NCBI GenBank assembly: GCA_011503125.2
Contig: WWBZ02000022.1
Coordinates: forward strand, 2,542,001-2,606,000
Origin: Botryosphaeria dothidea
Taxonomy: Eukaryota > Ascomycota > Dothideomycetes > Botryosphaeriales > Botryosphaeriaceae
Reading direction: 5' to 3'
DNA: 64,000 nt
The position numbers and the translations under genes were made by a program. Below the pieces are notes generated by a model, which saw nothing but the letters and a program-made list of their open reading frames with translations, was not told the origin of the DNA and did no database searches. How positions within the stretch are numbered: the first letter of the stretch is position 1; every line of letters begins with the position of its first letter. Positions 10,908 through 20,988 of this stretch are shown here, piece by piece.

Positions 10908-11619
10908 TCATGCGGTCGTCTTCCTTCTCCGCAGACTGAAGAAGTTGCGGAACATGCCCCGCTTTGGTTCCTCTGGCTCCTGAACGGTCTTGCTCCTCTT
11001 GGGAGCGTTCTTCTTTCCCTTGCTTTCCTCAACAGGTGCAGCTTTGGGGGGCTCCTCCTTCTTCGCAGGTCCAGCGAAGTACGTGAAGAGCCCGTAAATA
11101 CCCGTCCCAATTGCAAAGGCCGCTTGCAGCCCATCTGCAATGGCCGGCGCGCCGTGGCCAGTAGTCACCGCCGTCTTCAAAGCGACGCCACCAGTGCCTA
11201 CGGTGGTGAGTGCGTGCTGAATAGCTGCAACGGCAGAGCCTGCCCACCATGTCAGCGTTCATGAAGTATTCACTTGCACTAATAATCATCTTACCTGCAG
11301 CCGGACTCGCCGTCGCCAACCCCGCAGCTCCAATCAACGGCGCAGTGACGGGCGTCGGCGCCACGATGACGATGCCGTGAGCAACGTAGAAGGCCGTCTG
11401 GTAGGGGTGCGCTTTGATCCAGTCTTTGGTCTTGTCGGGCAGGTCGTCCCAACGCATTTCGATGAAGTTGGTGCCGGTGCCGGCGACGCGTGCGAAGAAG
11501 CGCTGGGCGTCGCCGGGGAGTTCCGTCCATTTGACGGAGATGACGGCATTCTGAGTATGCTTGGAAGCGGTGCCGAGCAGGGAGGTCACGGTAGTGACAG
11601 CGTTGAAGAAAAGATCCAT
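10908..11619 (-). CDS. Interferon-induced 6-16 (ISG12/IFI6)-like glycine-rich membrane protein
   Basis: Two exons, 11295-11619 and 10908-11239, flank a 55-bp intron (GTAAGA...GCAG), giving 218 residues. The N-terminal 80 residues are amphipathic and helical. The middle holds a glycine/alanine-rich hydrophobic stretch (APTPVTAPLIGAAGLATASP) that crosses the splice site into SAVAAIQHALTTVGTGG, and then a second hydrophobic segment near GIYGLFTYFAG. This spacing of small residues resembles the Ifi-6-16 family, which has fungal members and sits in mitochondrial or other inner membranes in animals. The C-terminus is lysine-rich and charged. The ATG at 11619 opens the frame. It is tail-to-tail with the NLR gene (179 bp). 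Family membership is inferred from composition and pattern; function in fungi is not known to me. Confidence 0.6.
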
Positions 11620-12405
11620 TTTTGCCTCCTTGAATGTGTTTCAGAAGGGAGGAACTGTTAAAGAGGAGATTCTGGCTCTGGAGATTGTGTCTGAGAGATG
11701 TGCTGGCGGGGTACTGGCTATGGTGGTGCTGCCGTGGTGGAGGATATCACTACTTTTTTGTACAGGAACGCACGAGCCCCCTCCCTATCTGGGAGAGAGT
11801 GGAGTTGCGGTGGTGAGTTGGCGGTACGTCCTGAAACAGCATTGTGGGGGTGAAGCAATGACTTGAAGGGGCCAATGGGGTTATTGCCGTGGGCTGAGCA
11901 GTGGCCGTGCGATGATCCACGATTTATGACTCAAGAGATGATGGAGTCACGCTGGTGAGGGGAAGAACGCTTGACTCATTCTGAAGGTTGCTGAGATGGT
12001 TACGTAACCTTTCAAATAAGCCATGGTAGCTTATGGATCGTTGTACATTTCATACTCTATCAAAGCAAGCTGTCCACATAAAATCACTTAGGATTTCTCC
12101 AGGCATGCTGCCTATTTGGAACGTGAAGAATAAACACTGCTATCAAGTCACATCAGAGCCGATAAGTTATCGTGCTCATTCATATGCGTAAGCATCATGA
12201 AGGTTAACTGCTGTAAAGAACGTAAGAGAAAGGAAAGAGAAAAAGGTGGGAAGGACGTTATAAAGGAACTTCCATCTGGAGCTTTTGGCAAGAGAATCAT
12301 TGACTGTGTAGCAGACCGAAATAATCAATACAAAGCGAAAGTGGTGAAGAAAGGGAGAAAGAAAACGAATCAGGTGCAAGGTGATCGGAATCTGCCCCGT
12401 GATGA
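11620..12405. other. Intergenic region
   Basis: About 790 bp with no supported gene. It should hold the promoter of the 6-16-like gene. The short open frame at 12197-12454 is lysine-rich and unremarkable. Confidence 0.4.
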
Positions 12406-14111
12406 TCAGACGGTGGAAGTTGTGATGCGTCGAACCTCGTCAAAAATTGGATGAGGGCTAAAAGGCGGTAGAAGATGGAGCATCTCCCTTATGTGGTGTT
12501 GAAGTTCTTGGTAACTACCAGGAGGCCTGTAATCGGAAACTTTGTTGGCTGATAGTCCATCGAAGCCACGCCAGCAGCGTGTGCATAACGAAAACCCCCC
12601 ACATAGTTCCAGAATATTTTCCCAAACGTGCCAGGCTCTCAGTCTATCACTCTCAAGTTCTCCAGTTGGAAGTTGATTTGCTGAACGAACCACGACTGCA
12701 AACTTAAAGGCATATTGACTCAGATGCGTGTTCTTCAAATGGTGAGCAAAGCCGTCAGAGTGGATGCGCCGCTGCCGAAAAACTGGGCAAATAAATTCAC
12801 CAGAAGAGGCGCCAAAGCCTTTTTCGGCGATTTGCGTACGTTACCTTGCACGTCCCGCAATGCGGTGATGGTACATGAGGTGACTGTTTGGACCGGATAC
12901 TTGAAAGATATTCGACCTCAGCTTGATCTTACAGGCTCCTACTGGAGAGAAGCGAGGTAGGAAGTGTGCAAATGTATTGCCCTCAGGTATAACATGTACT
13001 CTGAGCAAGTCGTAAGGTAGCGCACTTGCCTGAAAATGCGCTTTTGGGCACATTGATACCTCATCTCTGGAATGCATATTCTACATGTAGTCTTTCATTT
13101 TATCCTCCCTATTAAAAGGACGATTTTCTTAACGGGAGCATTCCACGACAGGACAAGAATATGCCTCTCGAAGGTCATGCTTTTGCATATGTCATTCAAG
13201 CTCGTATTTACCCCTCAACTCATGCTTCTCACGACATTCCAGAAAATAGCAAAGGTCGATTTCATACATGACGGCTTTACGTCTATTACTATCAGTGGGA
13301 TCCAAACAGTGTTGTGACTTACTAACTTACCTTGGCTTACGAGTCCTCGAGGTATGAGAGTTCCAGAACAGGCTTGAATCCTGAGACGAAGGCAATCTGC
13401 TCAGTGCCTGATATAGAGGACATACTACTAGTGGCTTGCTTCGGGCGCAGATTCCTCTTTGTCATCTTTGGGCTCATGTTTTCTCCACTTATTACGCCAA
13501 GTGCCTGATCTTCAGATAATAAGCCTCGACAGGTTACGAAAGCCACGCTGGGAGACTCCATGACGCCGGGGATCTTATCAATCCAGGCTTGCGATGGAAG
13601 AAATGAGACTGGGGTGGACTTGGCATCGAACTGCGGGGGTATTCCTCTACCCTCCTGATCCTGGATTGCAGGGTATACCATTGACTTCATTGGTCCATAA
13701 CAACAAGCAGCAGTTGTTTCTTGAAAGGACAGGCCGGGTGGTTCAACACAAAGAGTACCTAGAGACGCTGTTGGCGCTTGATAGAAAGAAACAGCAGCGT
13801 CGTACTCTAAATTTGATGAGACAAATGCGCTGCCGGGCTCCGTATGTTGATGTTAGTCACGCCGACTGGGTGCAAAGCGGGAGGTCCACTAATCATGCTG
13901 GTCGACATGTCCACGACCACAACAAGCAAGGTTGAGCTCGTTGGGAGTTCTGAAAATCGCCCTGCGGTCAGCCATTGTCTTTTTTTTTTTTTTTTAGTTA
14001 CGATTGGCCCACTGTGTTATTAGTGCTATTATCTAACAAGGTGAAATAGTCGTCGCCCTTTAATGACAACAATCCAGTCAGATCTAGGTCGTGGAAGCAG
14101 TCACTCATCAT
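12406..14111 (-). pseudogene. Decayed C2H2 zinc-finger gene (family copy A)
   Basis: Relic of the C2H2 family that is intact at 31057-32286 and 52593-54178. From its 5' end: a short N-terminal exon (ATG at 14111, LDLTGLLSLKGDDYFTLL), a first intron with a 16-bp homopolymer near 13980-13995, and an open stretch 13337 to about 13860. The zinc-finger part then follows, with KYELE-stop-HMQKH, SCPVVEC and NREDK. Next come MCPKAHF and ALPYDLLRVH (counterpart of LPLDLLAVH), and the family's terminal motif SPHPIFDEVRR near 12430-12460. In-frame stops are TGA at 13192-13194, TAA at 13129-13131 and TAG at 13081-13083. A zinc ligand is also lost (C to F in MCPKAHF). It cannot make a normal protein. Intron borders in the middle were not resolved. 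Confidence 0.7.
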
Positions 14112-14939
14112 GATGGGTCGAAAGTAGGGGGTGCGACAGCGGAGCTGCAAGAGATGTTGCAAGTATGACAAGAAATACGAAAGTCTCGGTGCTTTAGTGG
14201 ATTTGACAGTAAGGTAGAGAAGTCGAAGGCGGGGTCCGAAAAGAAGCGTGAAATGAGGCCCCCCTGGGGGAAATAAGACTTTCAAATATCAGCACGGCGA
14301 GGCTGAAATGCCTGGCGGGGTGTTCGGTAAGGGCGACGCCCATGTGCAGTACGATCAGACAACCTTCCTTCTGGGAGCATGGCACCGTTTTTCTGCGTCG
14401 TACGAGTTATCACTGCCGCGTCGGAAATTCCAAGTTAATCTTGATTGACTGATGCCTACTACTAACTTGGTCTGACTATTTGGCCTGTGATCTGAGGCTT
14501 CCCATAGTCAGCATGTAGGGGGTTGATATTGGAAACACAAGGCTTGTACCCACCTACGCTCGTGTATTTTGTTGGGATGGAAATACTGCTGGCCTGGTTC
14601 GAAAGATTGAGAGTACATAGCCGTGGCTTTGATTCATATGAGCATAGAAACTCTTGGTTAGCTTCTCATCACGGAGGATACCGACTTGACGGATTCTGTA
14701 CACGGCGGTTAAGATTGATAACAAGCCTGAAGTAAATGCAGAGACGAGTCCGCGTGGCCTTAAAGCAGAATGATTCTTTTCGCTAACTTTTGGATCAGGT
14801 ATATTCCCATGCCAAGGAGAGACGACAACTTAAGCCCAGTTCCACATGGAAAAGCTTTAAGGAAGCACACCGAAACTCCATACTCCAAAACACCTCAAGG
14901 TGCTCTATAGCGCCCTTGCGATATGTGTGCCTGGTCAAA
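14112..14939. other. Intergenic region between C2H2 relic and mrt4
   Basis: No supported gene. It contains family-like upstream words before copy A: CGAGGCTGA at 14298-14306 and the variant AGGGCGAC at 14330-14337. Otherwise nothing recognisable. Confidence 0.4.
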
Positions 14940-15776
14940 TTACTCTTCCATGGCATCGATCTCAGTCACGGTCTCGTTTTCCTTGCTGTAATATCTTCAT
15001 CAAACAGAAAAGTCAGCACCAACGTCCCAGAGATCTTCGAAGCACAACTTACGCAGTCAATTGAATTTTGAACTCGGCCATAGCGACACCAAGCAGTTTT
15101 AGAAGTGCAGTCTGATGGCTATTCAGAGTCTCTCCCTCCTTGCAGACAGTGTAGGGCTGGTCCAGCATAACCTTTCCCTTCTCCAGCCGTGTAGGCATGC
15201 CCCATTTCCGGACGGTAACCTCCACAGGGTGCGGCAGCGGTACATCTTCCTCAACGGGCAGCTCGCCACCGCGAGAGTATACGACACCGGCGGGAACAGT
15301 GAAACCCTGGCTAGCGACGACACCGGCGCGGGCAAAATCGGTTTGCGAGTACGTCTGGAAGTACTCGATGATCTCGGAGGGCTCGCGGTTGGTGCAGAAC
15401 AGGCCGACATTGCCCTCGAGGCGCTTGGCAAGCTTGTGTATGTTGGGAAGGTGTTCGGAGGCAGCATCGGTTCCGAGAGCTTTCGCCATAACCTTTGTCT
15501 TGCCGAAGAATATTCTACACAAGCGCATTAGCCTTACTTGTCGGGCGCAGAAGCCAATGAACGGCGCATGGCGGCGCGAACGCACCTGCTGTCCGAGAAC
15601 TCCTGGCGAACCTCCTTCAGGTAGTTGTTGCGCATGTTCTCGACATCGAAGACGAAGATGTACTGGAAGTTTTCGGCGGCTTCGCGCACATTGTTGAAGA
15701 GCTTCTCCGACAGCTCTTTGCCCTTCTTCTCGACCTTGGAAAGGTGGACGACTCTCGCGCGTTTCGACTTGGGCAT
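14940..15776 (-). CDS. mrt4: Ribosome assembly factor Mrt4 (P0-like, 60S biogenesis)
   Basis: Three exons, 15586-15776, 15053-15514 and 14940-14985, with introns of 71 and 67 bp, encode 232 residues. The start MPKSKRARVVHLSKVEKKG and the following NVREAAENFQYIFVFDVENMRN are typical of Mrt4, a paralog of ribosomal protein P0. IFFGKTKVMAKALG, which follows the first intron, is the rRNA-contact region. Mrt4 holds the P-stalk site of pre-60S particles in the nucleolus until Yvh1 helps exchange it for P0. The last intron (GTAAGT at 15052, CTGAC branch, TACAG) lies 16 codons before the end. Without it the frame would stop after LTA; with it the protein ends in an acidic tail (ETVTEIDAMEE), as expected. 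It is divergent from mdm10, with 250 bp between the two start codons. Confidence 0.93.
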
Positions 15777-16026
15777 CTTGACTGGTCGCTAGTAGATGCT
15801 GGCTAATTTGTGGTGGCGTGGAGAGCGGTGGTCGAGAGGTGCGGTGGTGTTGAAAATAATTCCGCGAAAGGGTCTGGTTATCTTATCGGAGGAAGTTTTC
15901 ACGATGGCGCCGCCGCAAGCGTCATGTTTAGACGAGCTCCCGCAACTACGTGCTCACCATTGAAGAGCTCCACCGCAGCCACCTCACCTCTTTCTTCCCC
16001 TCTCCTCAGCATGCTGATGTCGCGCA

Positions 16027-17320
16027 ATGCTGGGGTTTATGGACTACGTGCAGAATGCTTTCTATGAGGCTTCGCACTGGAATCATGATAACTCGTACTC
16101 CTACCTGACCGCCACAGCTCAAGGTAACCACCACGCGCGCTTCTACCCGTCTGCCTGACCACCTACTGACCTTGCGTGCAGCGCTGCTCGACTTCCAGAC
16201 ACCGCGCGGGTTGCGCCTGAACCTCTCGTCGCTATCGTCACCAAACCTTGCAACGTCCTACTCGCTCGGCACGGTCGGCGTCGTCGACGGCTCGCTGTCC
16301 TACCTGTACTCATCTCTGGCGCTGGATGTCAAGTCAAGGAGCAGCGACATTGACTTGCACAATGTGGTACGGGGTTACCGACACCTTAAAGAACTGCGGA
16401 GGCCTGACGAGCCCTGGTGGTGGGAGGTATGGCACAGAGGCAAGCGCATTGATCGCAGAGGTGAGTCCCCCACCGCACCGCAGCACAGCCGGGTGGCATT
16501 GCTAAAGGGGCGCCCAGCGACGGTGCTGTACGGCCGGCTTTTCCTGCCCACAACCTCGCTAGAGGCGCTGTACCTGCGTCGAGTCTCGCCCACGCGGCAG
16601 GTCCGGATAGCTGCGGTCAGCGACTCGAACATGAATAATGGCGGGACAATCCTCGGAATTGTGCAGAACGACTATGGAAAGTATAGCACCGAGTACTTGT
16701 ACAGCACGGACAGCGCGCTCTTGGGGGTTCGGGGCCTGTACAACTTTGGGCCGGACCCCAGGACGCCCGGCGAGAACGACGCAAATTCTCTCAGCGCCGA
16801 ACGGGTCAGCGGCATGTTCAGTGCGGGCGCGGAACTGTACTACGGGCTTCTGAATAAGAGCGGTGGCATGAGCACTGGCCTGAGGTTTACCACCCTACCC
16901 CAGCATACGGGATTCCCCTACACAATGACCCTCACGCTCAACCCCCTGATGGGCAACCTGTCCTCTACGTACGCCGTCAAAGCCGGCCACAACGTCGCGC
17001 TGTGCTCGCGGTTCGACTTCAATTTCTACTCGTACGAAAGCGACCTGCAGCTGGGGTGCGAGCTGTGGCAGCGGCGGCGCGAGGCAGACGCCGAGTGGGC
17101 GGTGAAGATGCTCCGGCCGGGCTGGGCGCAGCGCGCGGCGGCCCCAGATGAGGACGTGACGGGCGTGATCAAAGCACGCGTCGACCAGAAGTGGAGGATT
17201 GGTGTGCTGTGGGAAGGCCGAATCAAGGAGCTCCTGTTCACCGTGGGAGCCAGCTTCGACCTGAAACGACGGGAGCAGATCTTTCGCGCCGTTGGCGTTG
17301 AGGTACAGTATTCATCCTAG
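16027..17320 (+). CDS. mdm10: Mdm10, mitochondrial outer-membrane beta-barrel (ERMES / SAM)
   Basis: Exons 16027-16123, 16182-16460 and 16518-17320 encode 392 residues. The N-terminus [16 protein letters not shown]...[11 protein letters not shown] and the following [44 protein letters not shown] and the C-terminal GVEVQYSS match Mdm10. It is a 19-strand beta-barrel that anchors the ERMES ER-mitochondria tether (with Mmm1, Mdm12 and Mdm34) and joins the SAM complex. The second intron (16461-16517) is 57 bp and has no stop, so it can be read through as 19 extra residues. It is called an intron because GTGAGT and CCCAG borders are present and because removing it restores [15 protein letters not shown], the family spacing. 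The ATG at 16027 gives the conserved N-terminus. Confidence 0.93.
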
Positions 17321-19062
17321 CCGATCGTAGATCCCGTAGGGCAAGGCTCGAGCATCGGGGCAAACACGGCTTTGGGAGGCAAGCCGGATACGATAAGGCC
17401 TCACGCTGGCCGCTTTCGGCCAGGCTGACGGGATCCCCTGACTGGGCTGGCGCGGCGGCTGGTGCGTCATCACTCAGCAGACTCGCTCGACCAGTCGCGC
17501 TAGGCGTGAGGCAACGCGCCGAGGCAGTGCGGGCGACGTGCGAGACGGGCCAAGCAGCATGACGAGAGGTGAAACGGCGGGCAACGGCGTAGGAGAGGCG
17601 CGCGAGCATGAGGAAGGCTCTGGAGCGGTGCGGGCGTGGGCGAGCGTGGTGCCACCGTCGCGTCGCACAGAGTTCGCAGAGTTGTGCGATGTCGCGCAGG
17701 CGGCCAGGAGGCCCGCGTCCCTTGGTCTTGGGCGGCGCGGACGGCGGGCTCACGAGCACGGCGACGGCAGCTTCCTGTTCCTAGAGACGGTATTTTCCAG
17801 CAATGCACGGCGCTGATTGGCCTCCCCTCGACGACACGGTACCCGGGCAGCGTGAGGCAAACGGGGCAGCGGCCAAACGCGACTGGATCGAGGCGCGCCC
17901 TCTCCACGCAAACTCCACACGCCAGGGCTGTTCCTGCGTCGCCCGCCGCGGCATCGCGCCAGCGTGGTGTGTCGTGCTGCATAACTGGTGTGCTCTATTT
18001 ATGGCTGCAATCGAGCCAATGGGCGCACGCGCTACTGCCGCCCGTTCCTGACTAGGCTCGGGCGTACCTGTCAGACGCCGCGCTGCTGCTGCAGGCCCAC
18101 GCCCACGGCAGCTGGCCTCCTGCCCTCCGGCGGTACCTGGCGGAGCGTCGGCGGCGCGAGCGCTCAGCGCCTGCGGTCGGGGGCGCGACTCAGGCCGGGC
18201 GGGCAGGGAGGGCAGGCCTCGAATGCGACGTCAGCAGAGGCCTGGCCGCGGCGGGCGCGAGGACGCGGTGTGAGCAGCGCGGCGGGCGGCGCGGCGGGCG
18301 TGCAGGCGTGGGCGGCGCAGAGGGGCTGGTGGGCACGATTTTGGGAGTTAGAGCACGATTTTGGGACGAGGGAGCGTGCGCCGGCCGACGGAACCTGACG
18401 CCCGAGTCAGGGCGGTAGGTGCGGCCACGGCGGCGCCGGCCAACGAGCGCGCCTGCAGTGCCGCTGGGGGCAGCAGCGCTAGGCCCCCTTTCTCTTCGCA
18501 CACCCTCTGCGCCGCCTCAACTTCATTACACCCGCAATATCGCCCGCTTGGAGTTCGCCTGCCACCGTCATCTTGACTGCCAGTGCGATCTCCACCACGT
18601 TCTCTTCTGCCCTTGTTGTTCTTCACAGGCGCCGTCACTCCTTCCGGTCGTCTTTCTGTCTCTTTTGGGCCGCTGCCCGTCCTCTCCTTAGACCCAGCTT
18701 CCGCCGTCCCGGTGTTCAGTCCTTAGGCTTCTGCCCAGCGCGCTCGAGTAGCCGATCAGTTCGCATCTTCCTGCTCCCAGTCAGTGAAGCTTTGATACCT
18801 ACTTATCCATCTGCTCGCCTGGTCGCACGCTGCACATCCCTACTGCTCGCGGATACTCTCCTTGTACCGATCCCGCGCCGGAAGCTCTCCTGAGCACTTA
18901 CATTCATTCCGTCACCACCGCCTTTTCACCGTTCCGTCTTCTCTCATCACGAATATTACGACAAGACATATACCTCACAGTCCGTCGCTGCCCTGAGGTT
19001 CCATTGCCCGAGTCATAACCCCGATTCTCCCGCCTCCAGGTGCGCCTGCAACACCATCACGA
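17321..19062. other. Long GC-rich upstream region of the homeobox gene
   Basis: About 1.7 kb with no supported gene. The first two thirds are very GC-rich and full of overlapping spurious frames on both strands; the last part is pyrimidine-rich (TCC/CTT words), like a fungal 5' UTR leader. A 14-bp direct repeat (GCACGATTTTGGGA) occurs at 18333-18346 and 18353-18366, with a 20-bp period. Several short ATG frames could be upstream ORFs if this region is transcribed. Confidence 0.5.
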
Positions 19063-20988
19063 ATGCAGTCCACCACTCCGCAACAATCCAACATGACCTC
19101 CAACTCGACGCCGTCGCCCTCGGCGTCGGGCCCTACCGGCCAGCCCAACGGCTCGGCCTCGTCTTCGCGCCGTCCTCCGCGCAAGAGCACCTTGACCCAG
19201 CAGCAAAAGAACCAGAAGCGCCAGCGTGCCACCCAGGAACAGCTGTTGACCCTCGAGATGGAGTTCAACAAGAACCCCACGCCTACCGCTATCGTTCGCG
19301 AGCGGATCGCGCAAGAGATCAACATGACTGAGCGCTCGGTACAGATCTGGTTCCAGAACAGGTAGGCCCCATCCACCCAATGCGCCGATACGCGAACAAA
19401 ACTAACGTCGTCCAGGCGCGCAAAGATAAAGAACATCGCCAAGAAGAGCATTGAGAGTGGAGAGGACTGCAATGACATTCCCGAATCAATGCGGCGATAC
19501 CTTGCGCTCCAGGCCATGGAGTCGGGCAAGACCCTCGGCCGCGATTTCCTCGGACGTACGGGCGGCATGCCCTACGGAAGTGGGATGCTGCTCAACACCG
19601 AGACCAGCTCTTCCAAAGTTGGTGAGTGATCGCATCGCTTGTGTCCGCTGCAATCGCATCATACTGACCCGCTGATAGTCATCCACCACTTTGCTTGCCG
19701 ATCCCTGAGCATCGGCACGTGGCGCCGTGTTGGACAGAGCGCTATGGATCTGGTCATCTTCTACTCGCCTGAGAAGTGCTGTGTCACCTACTACATCAAC
19801 AACGACTCGGCCGGCTACAAGATCGAGTACCCCTTCTCCTACATCAAGAACATCTCCCTTGAGCTTGGTGATGGCCAGAATGCAGAGGGCGCCTCGCAAA
19901 GACCGGGTGGCCTGGTTGTGGAACTCACCAGACCCCCGAACTTTTTCATGGACTCATCCGGATCTGGCGGCTTCTACCAGTGTGGCGACTTCACCGAGGA
20001 CCAGCAAGCCTCGCAGATTCTTGTCCACCACCTCGGTGGCCATCCGAAGGTTCTCAGCGGTCAATTGGCCAAGCTCGTGTCGCTTGAGTCGTTCCAGAAC
20101 AGGCACAACTTCTACGACCCCAACGCCTTGGCCATGTCCGCTCCGGTCTCCCCTATCAACCACAGGCCGGCGTCTCAACCGAACCACTTCGTGCACCCGC
20201 ACGCAGCTATGTACCAGGAGAGCCCCTTCGAGATGAGCGGTGGTCTCCAGCCTCCGCCTCACCGTGGTCACAAGCGCCAGCGGAGTCGTTCGGTGCCAGT
20301 AGCCATGGATTTCTCGGTGCTCCGCCAGAACCCGATGCAGCCCTTCATGATTCAGCCTCCTCCGCAGACCTCCTACCCTGCCGCGCCCTACACGCCGCAG
20401 CCGCAGGAGATCTACGCCCCTGTTCCGCAGCATAACATGTCTTCTGGACCCATGGGACCGAATCTCAGCATTGATACCTCTGCTGGTTACGGCATGGACT
20501 TTAGGCAATATCCTATGTCTGCAACGACCGCAAACTCGCCGTCGGATTACGGAACTCCTGGCTTTTTCACTTCGAATCCTGGCCCCGACAACATGCCTGC
20601 TGCCAACTTCAGCACACCTTACAGCAACCCGTATCTGTCACCACTGCCCGATCAATCGAGCGTTCCCCATCAGTCAATGTCTCCCATGTCGGCTATGAGC
20701 CATGGTGATCCCATCATCGCGAATCAGTCGCCGCCGCTCACTTCACTTGGACGCGCCTCTTCAGCAGACCTGTACCCCATGTCGCAAGACGGCGCCATCT
20801 CAGATGATGGTATGTCTTTGAGTGAAATGTACGCGAAGCAGTCACTTTCGCTACCTTTCCGGTCACCAATGGGTGATGACAATCTGGAGGATCTCGACAT
20901 GTCGAATCTCGTCTCATTTGGCACCATCGATCCCTCGAGCCTATCACCTGAGCACCATCAACAGCAACACCAACAACAGACGATGTAA
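19063..20988 (+). CDS. Homeodomain transcription factor, HTF1/HOX2-like
   Basis: Exons 19063-19361, 19416-19621 and 19679-20988 encode 604 residues. The homeodomain (about 47-107) has the recognition-helix core [11 protein letters not shown], interrupted by the first intron exactly within FQNR/RAK, and an NKNPTP loop typical of fungal homeobox proteins. After it comes a second conserved block ([27 protein letters not shown], then YPFSYIKNI). I associate this block with the HTF1/MoHOX2 group that controls conidium formation in moulds. The C-terminal 400 residues are proline/serine/methionine-rich and end in a short His/Gln run. It acts as a nuclear DNA-binding regulator. Homeodomain identity is certain; the specific orthology is likely but unproven. 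A 1.7-kb upstream region and long downstream gap suggest complex regulation. Confidence 0.9.

Noticed and set aside
13594..13935. Plus-strand frame of 113 codons inside the copy A region
   Set aside because: It is the reverse complement of the relic's N-terminal coding stretch.
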